DNA of 64,000 bases from Spirochaetaceae bacterium (GTDB taxonomy: Bacteria > Spirochaetota > Spirochaetia > Treponematales > Rectinemataceae), in assembly GCA_025356015.1 (NCBI GenBank), contig JANXYO010000007.1, positions 25,443 to 89,442 of the forward strand. Reading direction: 5' to 3'. The notes under the pieces are model-generated. The model was given only the letters and a program-made list of their open reading frames with translations. It was not told where the DNA came from and searched no databases. Made by a program: the position numbers and the translations under genes. Of the stretch, positions 16,707 to 24,887 are shown one piece after another. Within the stretch, counting starts at the first letter, position 1, and every line of letters starts with the position of its first letter.

Positions 16707-17225
16707 ATGTCTGACCGCAAAAGCATCGAGGCGAGGATAGAGGGTCTCAGGGCCGAGCTCGCCCAGGTCGAGGGGACGAGCACCGAGGTCTACTCGCGCA
16801 TCGTCGGCTACTACCGCTCGGTGCGCAACTGGAACGCTGGCAAACGCGAGGAGTACCGGCTTCGCAAGACCTACGACCTGGCCTCCTGCGCGGGTCATGG
16901 GGATGGCCGGAGCGAGGACATCAAGGCAGGCGGGGCGCAGAGCGCCGAAGCGGCCGGGGAGCTCATGGCCGAGGAGGTCCTCGTGTTCACGCGCGAGACC
17001 TGCCCCAACTGTCCCCCTGTGGCGAACTATGTCATGGGCCAGGGCATCGGAGCCATCCTCGTCGATGTCGACTGCGCCGCGGGCCTCGAGCTGGCGCGCC
17101 GCCATGGTGTGCTCTCCACGCCGACTGTCCTTGGCCTCGACTCGCGCGGCAATGAGGCCTTCAGGGCCTTTGCCCTGGGCGAACTCAAGGCCCGCTTCGG
17201 GGACGGCCGGATGGCGAGGGCCTAG
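16707..17225 (+). CDS. Stand-alone NrdD glycyl-radical domain fused to a redoxin domain
   Basis: 171 residues. Residues 26-56 read TEVYSRIVGYYRSVRNWNAG plus a KREEY tail, the C-terminal glycyl-radical segment of class III reductases, with the radical glycine predicted at G34. A linker (about 57-88) leads to a thioredoxin/glutaredoxin-like domain: VLVFTRETCPNC (C99, C102), then the STPTV cis-proline near residue 140. The N-terminal helix (EARIEGLRAELAQ) mirrors the C-terminus of NrdD. The frame is the same as nrdD, with one TGA (16638-16640) and 66 bp between. The ATG at 16707 has GGAGG upstream. The product should complement NrdD in trans and may recycle its active-site disulfide, as redoxins do in formate-independent class III enzymes. 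Confidence 0.8.
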   Translation: MSDRKSIEARIEGLRAELAQVEGTSTEVYSRIVGYYRSVRNWNAGKREEYRLRKTYDLASCAGHGDGRSEDIKAGGAQSAEAAGELMAEEVLVFTRETCPNCPPVANYVMGQGIGAILVDVDCAAGLELARRHGVLSTPTVLGLDSRGNEAFRAFALGELKARFGDGRMARA

Positions 17226-17244
17226 GGCGCGGGGCGCAAAGAGG

Positions 17245-17943
17245 ATGCTCAGCCGTCTCGCCTTCCGCAAGACGAGCCTCATCGACTTCCCGGGCAGAGT
17301 CGCCGCGGTTGCTTTCCTGAGCGGCTGCAACTTCCGCTGCCCCTACTGCCACAACGCCGCCCTCGTGGACCCGCTGCGGGTCAATGCCGAGAAGCTGCCG
17401 AGCCTTGGCGAGTTCATGGCCTTTCTCGACGCCCGCAAGGGCCTGATCTCGGGCCTGGTCATCTCGGGCGGGGAGCCCCTCATCCACGAGGAGGCGCCGA
17501 GGCTGGCCAAGGCGGCGCGCGACCGGGGCCTCGCCGTGAAGCTCGACACAAACGGATCCCTGCCCGACCGGATCCTCGCCCTGGGTCCCGATTACATCGC
17601 CCTCGATCTCAAGACGGCCATAGGCGCCTATGCCCGGGTGGCTCCCGGAATGCCAGGGGCAGGGGAGGCCGTCCTCGAGTCCCTCCGGGTGGTGAGGGCC
17701 TCGGGGATAGAGTACGAGCTGCGGGTGACCTGCGCCCCGGGCATCGTCGGCGCGTCGGAGATCAAGGCCTTGTGCGAGCTCCTCGAGGCCGGCGACCGAG
17801 TCGTGCTCCAGGACTTCCGTCCGGGTGGCTGCCTCGACCCGGCCTGGGATTCGGCCACGCCATATCCCGATGCCGTCATGGACGGCTTCCTCTCGGCCCT
17901 GCGCAAGAGGGCCCCGCTCGCGAGGAGGAGGGGCCAGCCGTGA
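17245..17943 (+). CDS. nrdG: Anaerobic ribonucleotide reductase activating protein (radical SAM)
   Basis: Radical-SAM activase of 232 residues that generates the glycyl radical on the reductase. The cluster motif is CNFRCPYC (C28, C32, C35), preceded by SLIDFPGRVAAVAFLSG, typical of NrdG-type activases. The glycine-rich SAM motif is LVISGGEP, and DTNGS follows. The ATG at 17245 lies just after AAAGAGG; longer in-frame extensions upstream run through the previous gene and are not homologous. The end lies in a 17-bp tandem duplication that also contains the start of lhr. Confidence 0.92.
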   Translation: MLSRLAFRKTSLIDFPGRVAAVAFLSGCNFRCPYCHNAALVDPLRVNAEKLPSLGEFMAFLDARKGLISGLVISGGEPLIHEEAPRLAKAARDRGLAVKLDTNGSLPDRILALGPDYIALDLKTAIGAYARVAPGMPGAGEAVLESLRVVRASGIEYELRVTCAPGIVGASEIKALCELLEAGDRVVLQDFRPGGCLDPAWDSATPYPDAVMDGFLSALRKRAPLARRRGQP

Positions 17944-17969
17944 GCAGGGGCCAGCCGTGAGCAGGGGCC
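17930..17969 (+). repeat. 17-bp tandem duplication at the nrdG/lhr junction
   Basis: GGGGCCAGCCGTGAGCA occurs at 17930-17946 and 17947-17963, followed by a partial third copy to 17969. The two GTG triplets it contains are out of frame with each other; the second (17957) starts lhr, and the first overlaps the nrdG stop. Confidence 0.85.
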
Positions 17970-20900
17970 TCGAGGGCTTCCACCCTCTGGTGCGCGAATG
18001 GTTCGAGGAGCGCTACGGCTCGCCCACGGCCGTCCAGGCCGAGGCCTGGCCGAGGATCGCCGCGGGCGAGCACGTCCTCGCCCTGGCCCCCACGGGCAGC
18101 GGCAAGACCCTCACTGCCTTTCTCGGGGCGATATCCCGCCTCGCCTCCCTCGAGCTGCCCGCCGAGGAATGCACGGTCCTCTATGTCTCCCCCCTCAAGG
18201 CCCTCGGCGAGGACCTGCGCCGCAACCTCGAGGAGCCCCTGGCTGCCCTCAAGGCCCTGTTCGCCTCGCGGGGCGCCGCCTTCCCCGACATACGGGTCGC
18301 CACCAGGACAGGGGACACGAGCCAGGCCGAGCGGCGGCGCATGGTGTCGAGGCCGCCCTCGATCCTCGTGACCACGCCCGAGAGCCTCTGCCTCATCCTG
18401 GATTCGCCCATCGCGCGCCAGATCCTCGCAAAGGTCCGCCTCCTCATCCTCGACGAGGTCCACGCCCTTTGCGACTCGAAGCGGGGCTCCCTCCTGGCCT
18501 GCGCGGTCGGAAGGCTCGCCCTTCTCGCGGGGGAGTTCCAGCGCCTCGCCCTCTCGGCCACCGTGAGACCGCCCGAGGCCATCGCCGCCTTTGTCGGCGG
18601 CCGCTCGGTCTCCTGGGAAGGCGGCCAGGCCTCCTGGTCGGTGAGGCCAGTCTCGATTGTCGCGCCACAGTCCGAGAAGAGGATCGAGCTCCGCGTCGAG
18701 TATCCCCCGGCCCCCGAGCCCGGCTCGCCCGATGCCCCTGCGGGGGGATTCGTGGCCGAGGCCGAAGGCTCCCGCTATTCGGCGTTGATCCCCTTCATGC
18801 TCGGCCGCATCCGTTCCCACAGCGGCACCATCGTCTTCACCGACTCCCGGCGCAGGGCCGAGAGGATAGCCTTCCTTCTCAACGAGGTGGGCGGGGAGGG
18901 CACGGCCTGGGCCCACCACGGCTCGCTCTCGCGCGAGGCAAGACGGGTGGTCGAGGAGAGGATGCGCGCCGGGGAGCTCGCTTGCGTTGTCGCCACGGCC
19001 TCCCTCGAGCTGGGCATCGACATAGGCGGGATAGACGAGGTCATCCTGGCGGGCGCTCCACCCGCGGTGTCCTCGGCCCTCCAGAGGATAGGCCGCTCGG
19101 GCCATGGGGTGGGGGAGACCTCCTCGGGCCTCATCCTCCCCTTCCACGGCATGGACCTCCTGCTCGCGGCGGCGGGTGCCAGGGCTGTCGACGAGCGTGC
19201 TGTCGAGGAGTCGAGGCCCCTCTCCTGTCCCCTGGACATCCTCGCCCAGGTCCTCCTCTCCCTCGCGGTGGAAGCGCCAAGGACGGCGGGCGCGTTGTAC
19301 GACATCGTCAGGTCCTTCCCCCCCTTCGAGACCCTGCCGAGGGGCCTTTTCGACTCGACCCTCGAGATGCTCGCCGGCAGGTACTCAAGCTCGAGGCTCC
19401 GGGAGCTCGAGCCCCGCCTGTCCCTTGACCGCGGGAGCGCTGTGGTCACGGCCCGGGACGGGGTCAGGTCCCTGCTCTACTCCTCGGGCGGGGCCATCCC
19501 CGACCGGGGCCTCTACAGTCTGCGGGTCCACGGCTCGCGCACCCGCATCGGCGAGCTCGACGAGGAGTTTGTCTGGGAGCGCAAGGTCGGCGATGCCTTC
19601 TCCTTCGGGGCCCAGGCATGGAGGATCGTCGACATAGGAAGCGAGGCTGTTGAGGTCGTCCCCCTCGGCAGGGAGGCCGACTTCATGCCCTTCTGGAAGG
19701 CCGAGTCCCGCTTCCGCAGCCCCGAGCTCGCCACGCGTTGTCTCGAGCTCCTGGACAGGCTCGGGCCCCTCGGGCCGGAAGGGGCGGCGGCCTTCCTCGA
19801 GTCTGGCTACCACTTCTCGCCCGAGGCCGCCCTGTCCCTCGCGCTCTTTGTGGACTCCCAGAAGACGGCTGGCGGCGGGAAGGCCTCCCTCCCAGGCAGC
19901 AGGCTGATCGTCATCGAGGCCAATGCCGACCCGGCGAGGCGGGGCGACGCAGTCCGTCTCCTCGTCCACACCTTGAGGGGGGCCGCCATCAACGAGACCC
20001 TCGCCCTGGCCCTCGCCGCCGCCTGGGAGGAGGAGGCCGGCCTGCCGATCCAGGTCCTCGCCGACGACGACTCGATCCTCGCCCTCGTCCCCCTGGTCGC
20101 CGAGGCCGAGGGAGGGGAGCCGGCCGCCGTGGCGGCGCGCCTCATCGCCGCCCTCTCGGCCCCCGGAAGGCTCGAGGCCCTCCTGCGCTCGAGGCTCGAG
20201 GGCACGGGGCTCTTCGGCGCCCAGTTCCGCGAGAACGCGGGGAGGGCCCTCCTCCTGCCCCGCGGACTCCCCGGGAAACGCACTCCCCTGTGGATCACAA
20301 GGCTCCGCGCCAAGAAGCTTTTCGAGGCCGTGCGCGGCTTCTCCGACTTCCCCGTGACTGTCGAGACCTGGCGCTCCTGTCTCGGCGACCTCCTTGACCT
20401 CGAGGGGACGCGCGACCTGGTCTCGGCCGTCGCCGAGGGCAGGATCGGCGTCTCCTGCTTCTCCTCGAGGAGCCCCTCTCCCTTTTCCCGCGAGGCGGTC
20501 TGGAAGGAGACCAACGAGTTCCTCTACCGCGGCGACGCCCTGGAGTCCCGCAGCTCCTCCTCGGTCTCCGACCAGGTGGTGGCCGAGGCCCTGCGCTCCT
20601 CACGGCTCAGGCCCAGGCTTGATCCGGCCCTCGTCGCCGACTTTGTGGGGCGGCTGAAGCGTCTCGTCCCCGGCTGGAGTCCCGAGAGCGGCTTAGAGCT
20701 CGCGGAGTGGGCGAAGGAGAGGGTGGCCATACCGGTCTCCGAACTGCCCGGCCTCCTCACCCTCTCCCCCGCCCTCGCCCAGGCCTACGAGGCCGATCCC
20801 TCCTGCGGGGGCGCCCTTTTGCGCATGACGCTCGAGGGAGGATCCGAGGCCCTCCTCGTCCACGCCGAGTTCGAGCAGGAGCTGCGCGCCGACCCTGCCT

Positions 20901-22378
20901 CCCTCCTTCCCGAATGGCTCAGGCGCGAGGGCCCGGTCGAGCCGGGCCGGATCACCGAGCTTTTCGGCCTCGATGGCGCCAGGCTCGACGACCTCCTTGA
21001 CGGCCTAGTCGAGGAAGGGACCATTGTCGTCGATGTCCTCCTGCGCGGCTCGGAGGCCGAGGCTGTCATCGACGCCCAGAACCTCGAGCTCCTGCTAAGG
21101 CTCGGCCGCAAGGCGGCCCGGCCCAGGGTCGAGGCGAGGCCGGCAAGCGACCTGCTGCGTCTCGTGTCGGCCGTCCAGGGCATCGGTGGCGGACGCGAGC
21201 TGCCGGCCGTCCTTGAGTCCCTCGCAGGCTACCCGGCTCCCGTCGCCCTCTGGGAGAGCGAAATCCTTGATGCCCGCGTCCCGGGCTACCGCGAGGCCGA
21301 GCTCGATGCCCTCGCAGCTCGGGGGCGTTGGCAGTGGTTCGGCGCGGGCAGGGAGATCGTGGCCTTCGCCAGGGCCGAGGACCTCGGCCTTTTCCTTGAA
21401 AGCGCGGGAACACAGGCCGGAGGGGAGGGCTCCCGCATCATACCCGAGGACTCCGCTGGCCTTGATTTTTGGGCCCTCCGCGAGCTTTCGGGCGGAAGCG
21501 CGAAGGAGGCCGCCCTCGCGCTCTGGGCCGAGGCCTGGAAGGGCCTCGTGGCCTCTGACGGCCCGCTTGCCCTTCGCCAGGGTCTGGTCAACCGCTTTGG
21601 CGCCGAGCTTGGCGAGCCGGGTCCTGAGTCGGAGCTCCAGGCTCCCGTCTTCGGCGCGAGGCGGAGGATCCCGAGGGCCCTGCGGGAGCGCTGGAGGGGA
21701 GGGGCACCAGTGCCGGGGACCTGGTATCGACTCGATTTCGAGGAGGAGGAAGGGTCCGAGGAGGCCGATGCCCTTGAGGAGGCCGGACTCGCGGCGCAGA
21801 GGGTGAGGGTTCTGGTTGGCCGCTATGGCATGGTCTGCCGCTCCCTTCTCGAGAGGGAGCTTCCGGCCCTTGGCTGGCAGCTCCTCTTCCCCGCCCTGCG
21901 CCGCCTCGAGCTCGCGGGGGGGCTGCTCGCGGGCCGCTTCTTCGAGGGCATCGACGGGCCACAGTTCATGGGCAGCGAGGCTTTCAGGATCTTCATGGCC
22001 CTCGACGAGGAGGCCCCGGCAGAGCCAGTCTGGCTCAACGCCCTCGACCCTGCGGCCTCGGCAGCCTGGGCGGCGTCTGAGCGCGATGCCCTCCTGCCTG
22101 CACGCCTTGGCGCGAACAGGGTATGTTTCCACAAAGGCAGGGCGGTGGCCGTCAGCACGAGGTCGCACCGGGCCCTTGTCCTGGCCATGGAACCCCGGGA
22201 CCCTGTCCTCGCGGCCGTCTTCGCGCATTTCGCGCGCTCGCGCTCGAGGCCGGTCCGCCCCGAGCGCCGTATCGTCTTCGAGACCGTCAACGCCGAGGGG
22301 GCCGCGACCAGTCCCTACGCGGCAGCCCTGCGGGATGCGGGCTTCGAGCCCGACCGCGGCCGCATGGTACTGTGGTAG
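17957..22378 (+). CDS. lhr: Lhr-type ATP-dependent helicase (long form)
   Basis: 1473-residue superfamily 2 helicase, close to the length of E. coli Lhr (about 1540). Walker A is APTGSGKT (residues 44-51). The Walker B box is DEVH (166-169), SPLKALGED and TTPESLCLIL are motifs Ia/Ib region signatures, and the second RecA domain has VFTDSRRRAER, ATASLELGIDIG and QRIGRSGH. The winged-helix and Lhr-core regions follow, then a long C-terminal half of the type found in full Lhr proteins. The GTG at 17957 has AGGGG upstream. It follows nrdG by 13 bp, so it is probably cotranscribed with the reductase genes. A role in DNA repair or nucleic-acid unwinding is known for the family. Confidence 0.9.
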   Translation: MSRGLEGFHPLVREWFEERYGSPTAVQAEAWPRIAAGEHVLALAPTGSGKTLTAFLGAISRLASLELPAEECTVLYVSPLKALGEDLRRNLEEPLAALKALFASRGAAFPDIRVATRTGDTSQAERRRMVSRPPSILVTTPESLCLILDSPIARQILAKVRLLILDEVHALCDSKRGSLLACAVGRLALLAGEFQRLALSATVRPPEAIAAFVGGRSVSWEGGQASWSVRPVSIVAPQSEKRIELRVEYPPAPEPGSPDAPAGGFVAEAEGSRYSALIPFMLGRIRSHSGTIVFTDSRRRAERIAFLLNEVGGEGTAWAHHGSLSREARRVVEERMRAGELACVVATASLELGIDIGGIDEVILAGAPPAVSSALQRIGRSGHGVGETSSGLILPFHGMDLLLAAAGARAVDERAVEESRPLSCPLDILAQVLLSLAVEAPRTAGALYDIVRSFPPFETLPRGLFDSTLEMLAGRYSSSRLRELEPRLSLDRGSAVVTARDGVRSLLYSSGGAIPDRGLYSLRVHGSRTRIGELDEEFVWERKVGDAFSFGAQAWRIVDIGSEAVEVVPLGREADFMPFWKAESRFRSPELATRCLELLDRLGPLGPEGAAAFLESGYHFSPEAALSLALFVDSQKTAGGGKASLPGSRLIVIEANADPARRGDAVRLLVHTLRGAAINETLALALAAAWEEEAGLPIQVLADDDSILALVPLVAEAEGGEPAAVAARLIAALSAPGRLEALLRSRLEGTGLFGAQFRENAGRALLLPRGLPGKRTPLWITRLRAKKLFEAVRGFSDFPVTVETWRSCLGDLLDLEGTRDLVSAVAEGRIGVSCFSSRSPSPFSREAVWKETNEFLYRGDALESRSSSSVSDQVVAEALRSSRLRPRLDPALVADFVGRLKRLVPGWSPESGLELAEWAKERVAIPVSELPGLLTLSPALAQAYEADPSCGGALLRMTLEGGSEALLVHAEFEQELRADPASLLPEWLRREGPVEPGRITELFGLDGARLDDLLDGLVEEGTIVVDVLLRGSEAEAVIDAQNLELLLRLGRKAARPRVEARPASDLLRLVSAVQGIGGGRELPAVLESLAGYPAPVALWESEILDARVPGYREAELDALAARGRWQWFGAGREIVAFARAEDLGLFLESAGTQAGGEGSRIIPEDSAGLDFWALRELSGGSAKEAALALWAEAWKGLVASDGPLALRQGLVNRFGAELGEPGPESELQAPVFGARRRIPRALRERWRGGAPVPGTWYRLDFEEEEGSEEADALEEAGLAAQRVRVLVGRYGMVCRSLLERELPALGWQLLFPALRRLELAGGLLAGRFFEGIDGPQFMGSEAFRIFMALDEEAPAEPVWLNALDPAASAAWAASERDALLPARLGANRVCFHKGRAVAVSTRSHRALVLAMEPRDPVLAAVFAHFARSRSRPVRPERRIVFETVNAEGAATSPYAAALRDAGFEPDRGRMVLW

Positions 22379-22401
22379 GGATCGGCACCAAGGGAGGAAG
22401 T

Positions 22402-22632
22402 ATGTCAGTCAAGGTCACCGTCAAGCTTTTCGCGAGCCTTCGCGAGGGCCAGTTCGACGCGAGGCTCCTGGACCTTGCCGAAGGCTCGAGCCCCGCCACG
22501 GTCATCGCCGCCCTCGGCCTGGCCCAGGAAGCCGTGACCGTCGTTTTCGTCAATTCCCGCCACGCGGCCAAGGACCAGGTCCTCATGACAGACGATGTCC
22601 TCGCCCTCTTCCCTCCCGTGGGCGGAGGCTGA
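22402..22632 (+). CDS. Ubiquitin-like sulfur-carrier protein (MoaD/ThiS family)
   Basis: 76 residues with the beta-grasp pattern (KVTVKLFASLREG) and a C-terminal PPVGGG, the di-glycine tail that is adenylated and thiocarboxylated. The ATG is preceded by GGGAGG. The E1-like gene starts 2 bp after its stop. The FASLREG start favours a molybdopterin/tungstopterin-type carrier over ThiS, but no other cofactor genes are nearby. Confidence 0.85.
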   Translation: MSVKVTVKLFASLREGQFDARLLDLAEGSSPATVIAALGLAQEAVTVVFVNSRHAAKDQVLMTDDVLALFPPVGGG

Positions 22633-22634
22633 TC

Positions 22635-23453
22635 GTGGCACAGTTGGGCGAATTCCTGGCAGCCGGAGCGAAGGATGGCCTCGTGCCATGGGCGGTCGAG
22701 CTCGAGGCCTCGCGAAGCTTTGGTCTGGGCATCCGCGAGATCGAGGCAGCGGCACTCGCCGCCGGGACGAGGCCGGCGCGCTATTCGCGCAACGGCACGA
22801 CCATCGGCCTTGAAGGGCAGAGGAGGCTCCACGCGGCCAGGGTCGCGGTCGTCGGTTGCGGGGGCCTGGGCGGCTACCTGCTCGAGGAGCTCGCCCGCGC
22901 CGGCGTCGGCTGCCTCGTGGCCATCGACGGCGACTCATTCGACGAGACGAACCTCAACCGCCAGCTCCTTGCGACAATCGAGACCCTGGGGCGGCCAAAG
23001 GCAGAGGTCGCCGCCGAGCGGATCGCCCTCATAAATCCCGCCGTCCAGGTCATCGCGTGCCGCACAAGGCTCGATGCCCGCAACGCGGCCGGGCTTCTTG
23101 CCGGCTGCGATGCAGTCGCCGACGGCCTGGATTCGGTGCCCTCGCGTCTTGAGCTCGCAGCCGCCTGTGAGGGCCTGGGCCTCCCCCTCGTCCACGGGAG
23201 CATCGCCGGATGGTTCGGCCTCGCGAGCACCCAGCTTCCCGGGGGCCGGGGCCTCAAGGAGCTCTACTCCGATGTCGGCGCCACCAAGGGCATCGAGCTC
23301 GCCCTCGGCAATCCCGCCTTCACGCCGGCCATCGCGGCGAGTCTCGAGGTCGCGGAGATCTGCAAGCTCCTCACCGGTGCAGGAGCGGCCCTCGCCGGGA
23401 AGCTGCTCTCCCTCGACCTCAGAGACATGGAATTCGCGAAATTCGAGCTCTAG
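22635..23453 (+). CDS. ThiF/MoeB/HesA-family adenylyltransferase
   Basis: 272-residue E1-like enzyme that adenylates the C-terminal glycine of the adjacent carrier protein. The nucleotide-binding loop is VVGCGGLGGYL. The following DGDSFDETNLNRQLL holds the Asp and Arg/Asn residues that position ATP, and GRPKAEVAAERI is typical. It lacks the CxxC zinc pairs of MoeB/ThiF. An N-terminal extension of about 55 residues (ending RYSRNGTTIGLEGQ) precedes the Rossmann fold, a form seen with anaerobic MoaD-like partners. The GTG start at 22635 lies 2 bp after the carrier gene, so the pair should be coupled. Confidence 0.85.
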   Translation: MAQLGEFLAAGAKDGLVPWAVELEASRSFGLGIREIEAAALAAGTRPARYSRNGTTIGLEGQRRLHAARVAVVGCGGLGGYLLEELARAGVGCLVAIDGDSFDETNLNRQLLATIETLGRPKAEVAAERIALINPAVQVIACRTRLDARNAAGLLAGCDAVADGLDSVPSRLELAAACEGLGLPLVHGSIAGWFGLASTQLPGGRGLKELYSDVGATKGIELALGNPAFTPAIAASLEVAEICKLLTGAGAALAGKLLSLDLRDMEFAKFEL

Positions 23454-23468
23454 GTTGAGCCAATTTGC

Positions 23469-23497
23469 CTGACGAGCCGCCTCTGGCGTCGTATATT
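23469..23497 (+). promoter_or_regulatory. Candidate promoter for the Omp85-like gene
   Basis: CTGACG (23469-23474), a 17-bp spacer and TATATT (23492-23497). The ATG at 23507 lies 9 nt after the -10, and no SD is present. Confidence 0.45.
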
Positions 23498-23506
23498 TTG
23501 GCGCCT

Positions 23507-24805
23507 ATGCATATTTCATCAATTGCCTCTCTTCGAAACGGAGGGCGCATCCTTGCCACCCTCCTGTTCTGCCTCCTCGTCCCGGCCGTGGCCTTGAGCG
23601 AGGAGCTCACGAGCGAGGCCGTGAGCCTCCATCCCGGCCTCAGGGTCGAGCGGATTGTCTACTCGGGCGAGTTCAGGACATCGCGGACCAAGCTCGCCTC
23701 GCTGACTGCCCTGCGCGAGGGGATGAGCCTCGCCGAGGTCGATCCTGACGCCGTCCTGCAGCGCCTGAAGAAGACAGGACTCTACAGCGAGGTCTCCCTC
23801 GGCTATGAGAGCGACGGGGCCGGGGCGGTGATCACCGTCGGCCTCAAGGAAAAGATGACCCTCGTCCCCCTGCCGATCGCCAGCTATTCCGACGGTTCCG
23901 CCACCCTCGGCCTCATCGTCATAGATTCGGATTTCGTGGGCTCGAGGACAATGCTCATGGCCGGCGGCATCTGGTCGACCGATGGCTGGACCGGGATCCT
24001 CAATTACATCGATCCGACCAGGAACGAAGGGGATCTCTCCATTGTCCTCGCCGCCGAGGGGGGAAGCGGCACGAGGGACGCGAGCGACATGGAGGGCAGG
24101 CCCTACCTGTCGATAGCCGAACGCCGCGCCAGGATGGACGGGATCCTCAGCTTCAGAAACAAGAGCCTCCTGCGCCCCATGATCCACGCCGCATATGCCT
24201 TCAGCTGCCTCGACGCAGTCGAGGCAGCGGCCTCGGGCCTCGACGCCAGCTACTCCTTCCTCGAGGGGGAGGCTGGCCTCGTCCTGGAATCACGGCGCAA
24301 CGAGGGCTGGTACGAGCGGGGCTACAGGCTCTCGATCTCCTACAGCCACGGCCAGTCCATCATCTCACCCAGCCGCTATGACGCCGCCGAGGCCCGCTTC
24401 GAGCAGAGCAGCCTCATCGCCGGATCTTTCCTCCTCCGTCTCTCGGCCTCGGCCCAGTACGGAGACAGGCCAATCGTCGTCGCTCCCCCCTTACGCGGCG
24501 AGGGCTTCAGGACCCTGCCCTTCGGCAAGTCCTTCTCCTCGAAATACGCCGCGGCCTCGGGCGGTCTCGAGCTGCCCTTCGCCAGGCCGGGCTGGGCCAT
24601 CTTGAGCCTCGTCGCCTTCTACGAGCTCGGGACCTACGAATCAGGTCCGCCCGGCGGGCTCAGCGCCCAGGTCTTCCATGGCCCGGGAACGGGCTTCCGG
24701 CTCTACCTGAAGACCATCGCCCTGCCCGCCCTCGGCGTCGACTTTGCGTACAACGTGCCGGCGCGCTCCCCTGTGTTCAGCGTCGCCATCGGCATGCACG
24801 GCTAG
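23507..24805 (+). CDS. Omp85-like outer-membrane protein with one POTRA-type domain
   Basis: 432 residues. A signal peptide ends near VALSEEL. Residues about 45-115 (VERIVYSGEFRTSRTKLASL...LQRLKKTGLYSEVSLGYE) form a single POTRA-like unit, recognisable from the x-x-x-L-x-x-T-G-L-Y-S-x-V pattern. The remaining 300 residues look like a 12- to 16-strand beta-barrel rich in aromatic and Gly residues. It is far shorter than BamA (five POTRA). It may assist outer-membrane protein insertion or secretion, or be a lineage-specific patatin-barrel-type relative. The ATG at 23507 has no SD and is 9 nt from a -10. Confidence 0.7.
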   Translation: MHISSIASLRNGGRILATLLFCLLVPAVALSEELTSEAVSLHPGLRVERIVYSGEFRTSRTKLASLTALREGMSLAEVDPDAVLQRLKKTGLYSEVSLGYESDGAGAVITVGLKEKMTLVPLPIASYSDGSATLGLIVIDSDFVGSRTMLMAGGIWSTDGWTGILNYIDPTRNEGDLSIVLAAEGGSGTRDASDMEGRPYLSIAERRARMDGILSFRNKSLLRPMIHAAYAFSCLDAVEAAASGLDASYSFLEGEAGLVLESRRNEGWYERGYRLSISYSHGQSIISPSRYDAAEARFEQSSLIAGSFLLRLSASAQYGDRPIVVAPPLRGEGFRTLPFGKSFSSKYAAASGGLELPFARPGWAILSLVAFYELGTYESGPPGGLSAQVFHGPGTGFRLYLKTIALPALGVDFAYNVPARSPVFSVAIGMHG

Positions 24806-24820
24806 GGTCAAGGCTCCCAC

Positions 24821-24856
24821 AAAAAAGCCGCGCCCGCCTTCGAGGGCGGACGCGGC
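24821..24856 (-). terminator. Rho-independent terminator of the EF-G-like gene
   Basis: On the minus strand GCCGCG-T-CCGCC pairs with GGCGG-G-CGCGGC across a short loop (24856-24827), then six T residues (24826-24821). It lies 31 bp after the stop of the EF-G-like gene and also separates it from the convergent Omp85-like gene. Confidence 0.8.
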
Positions 24857-24887
24857 TCGCTTTGCGTTCCAGCGGCAGAAAGACGGC

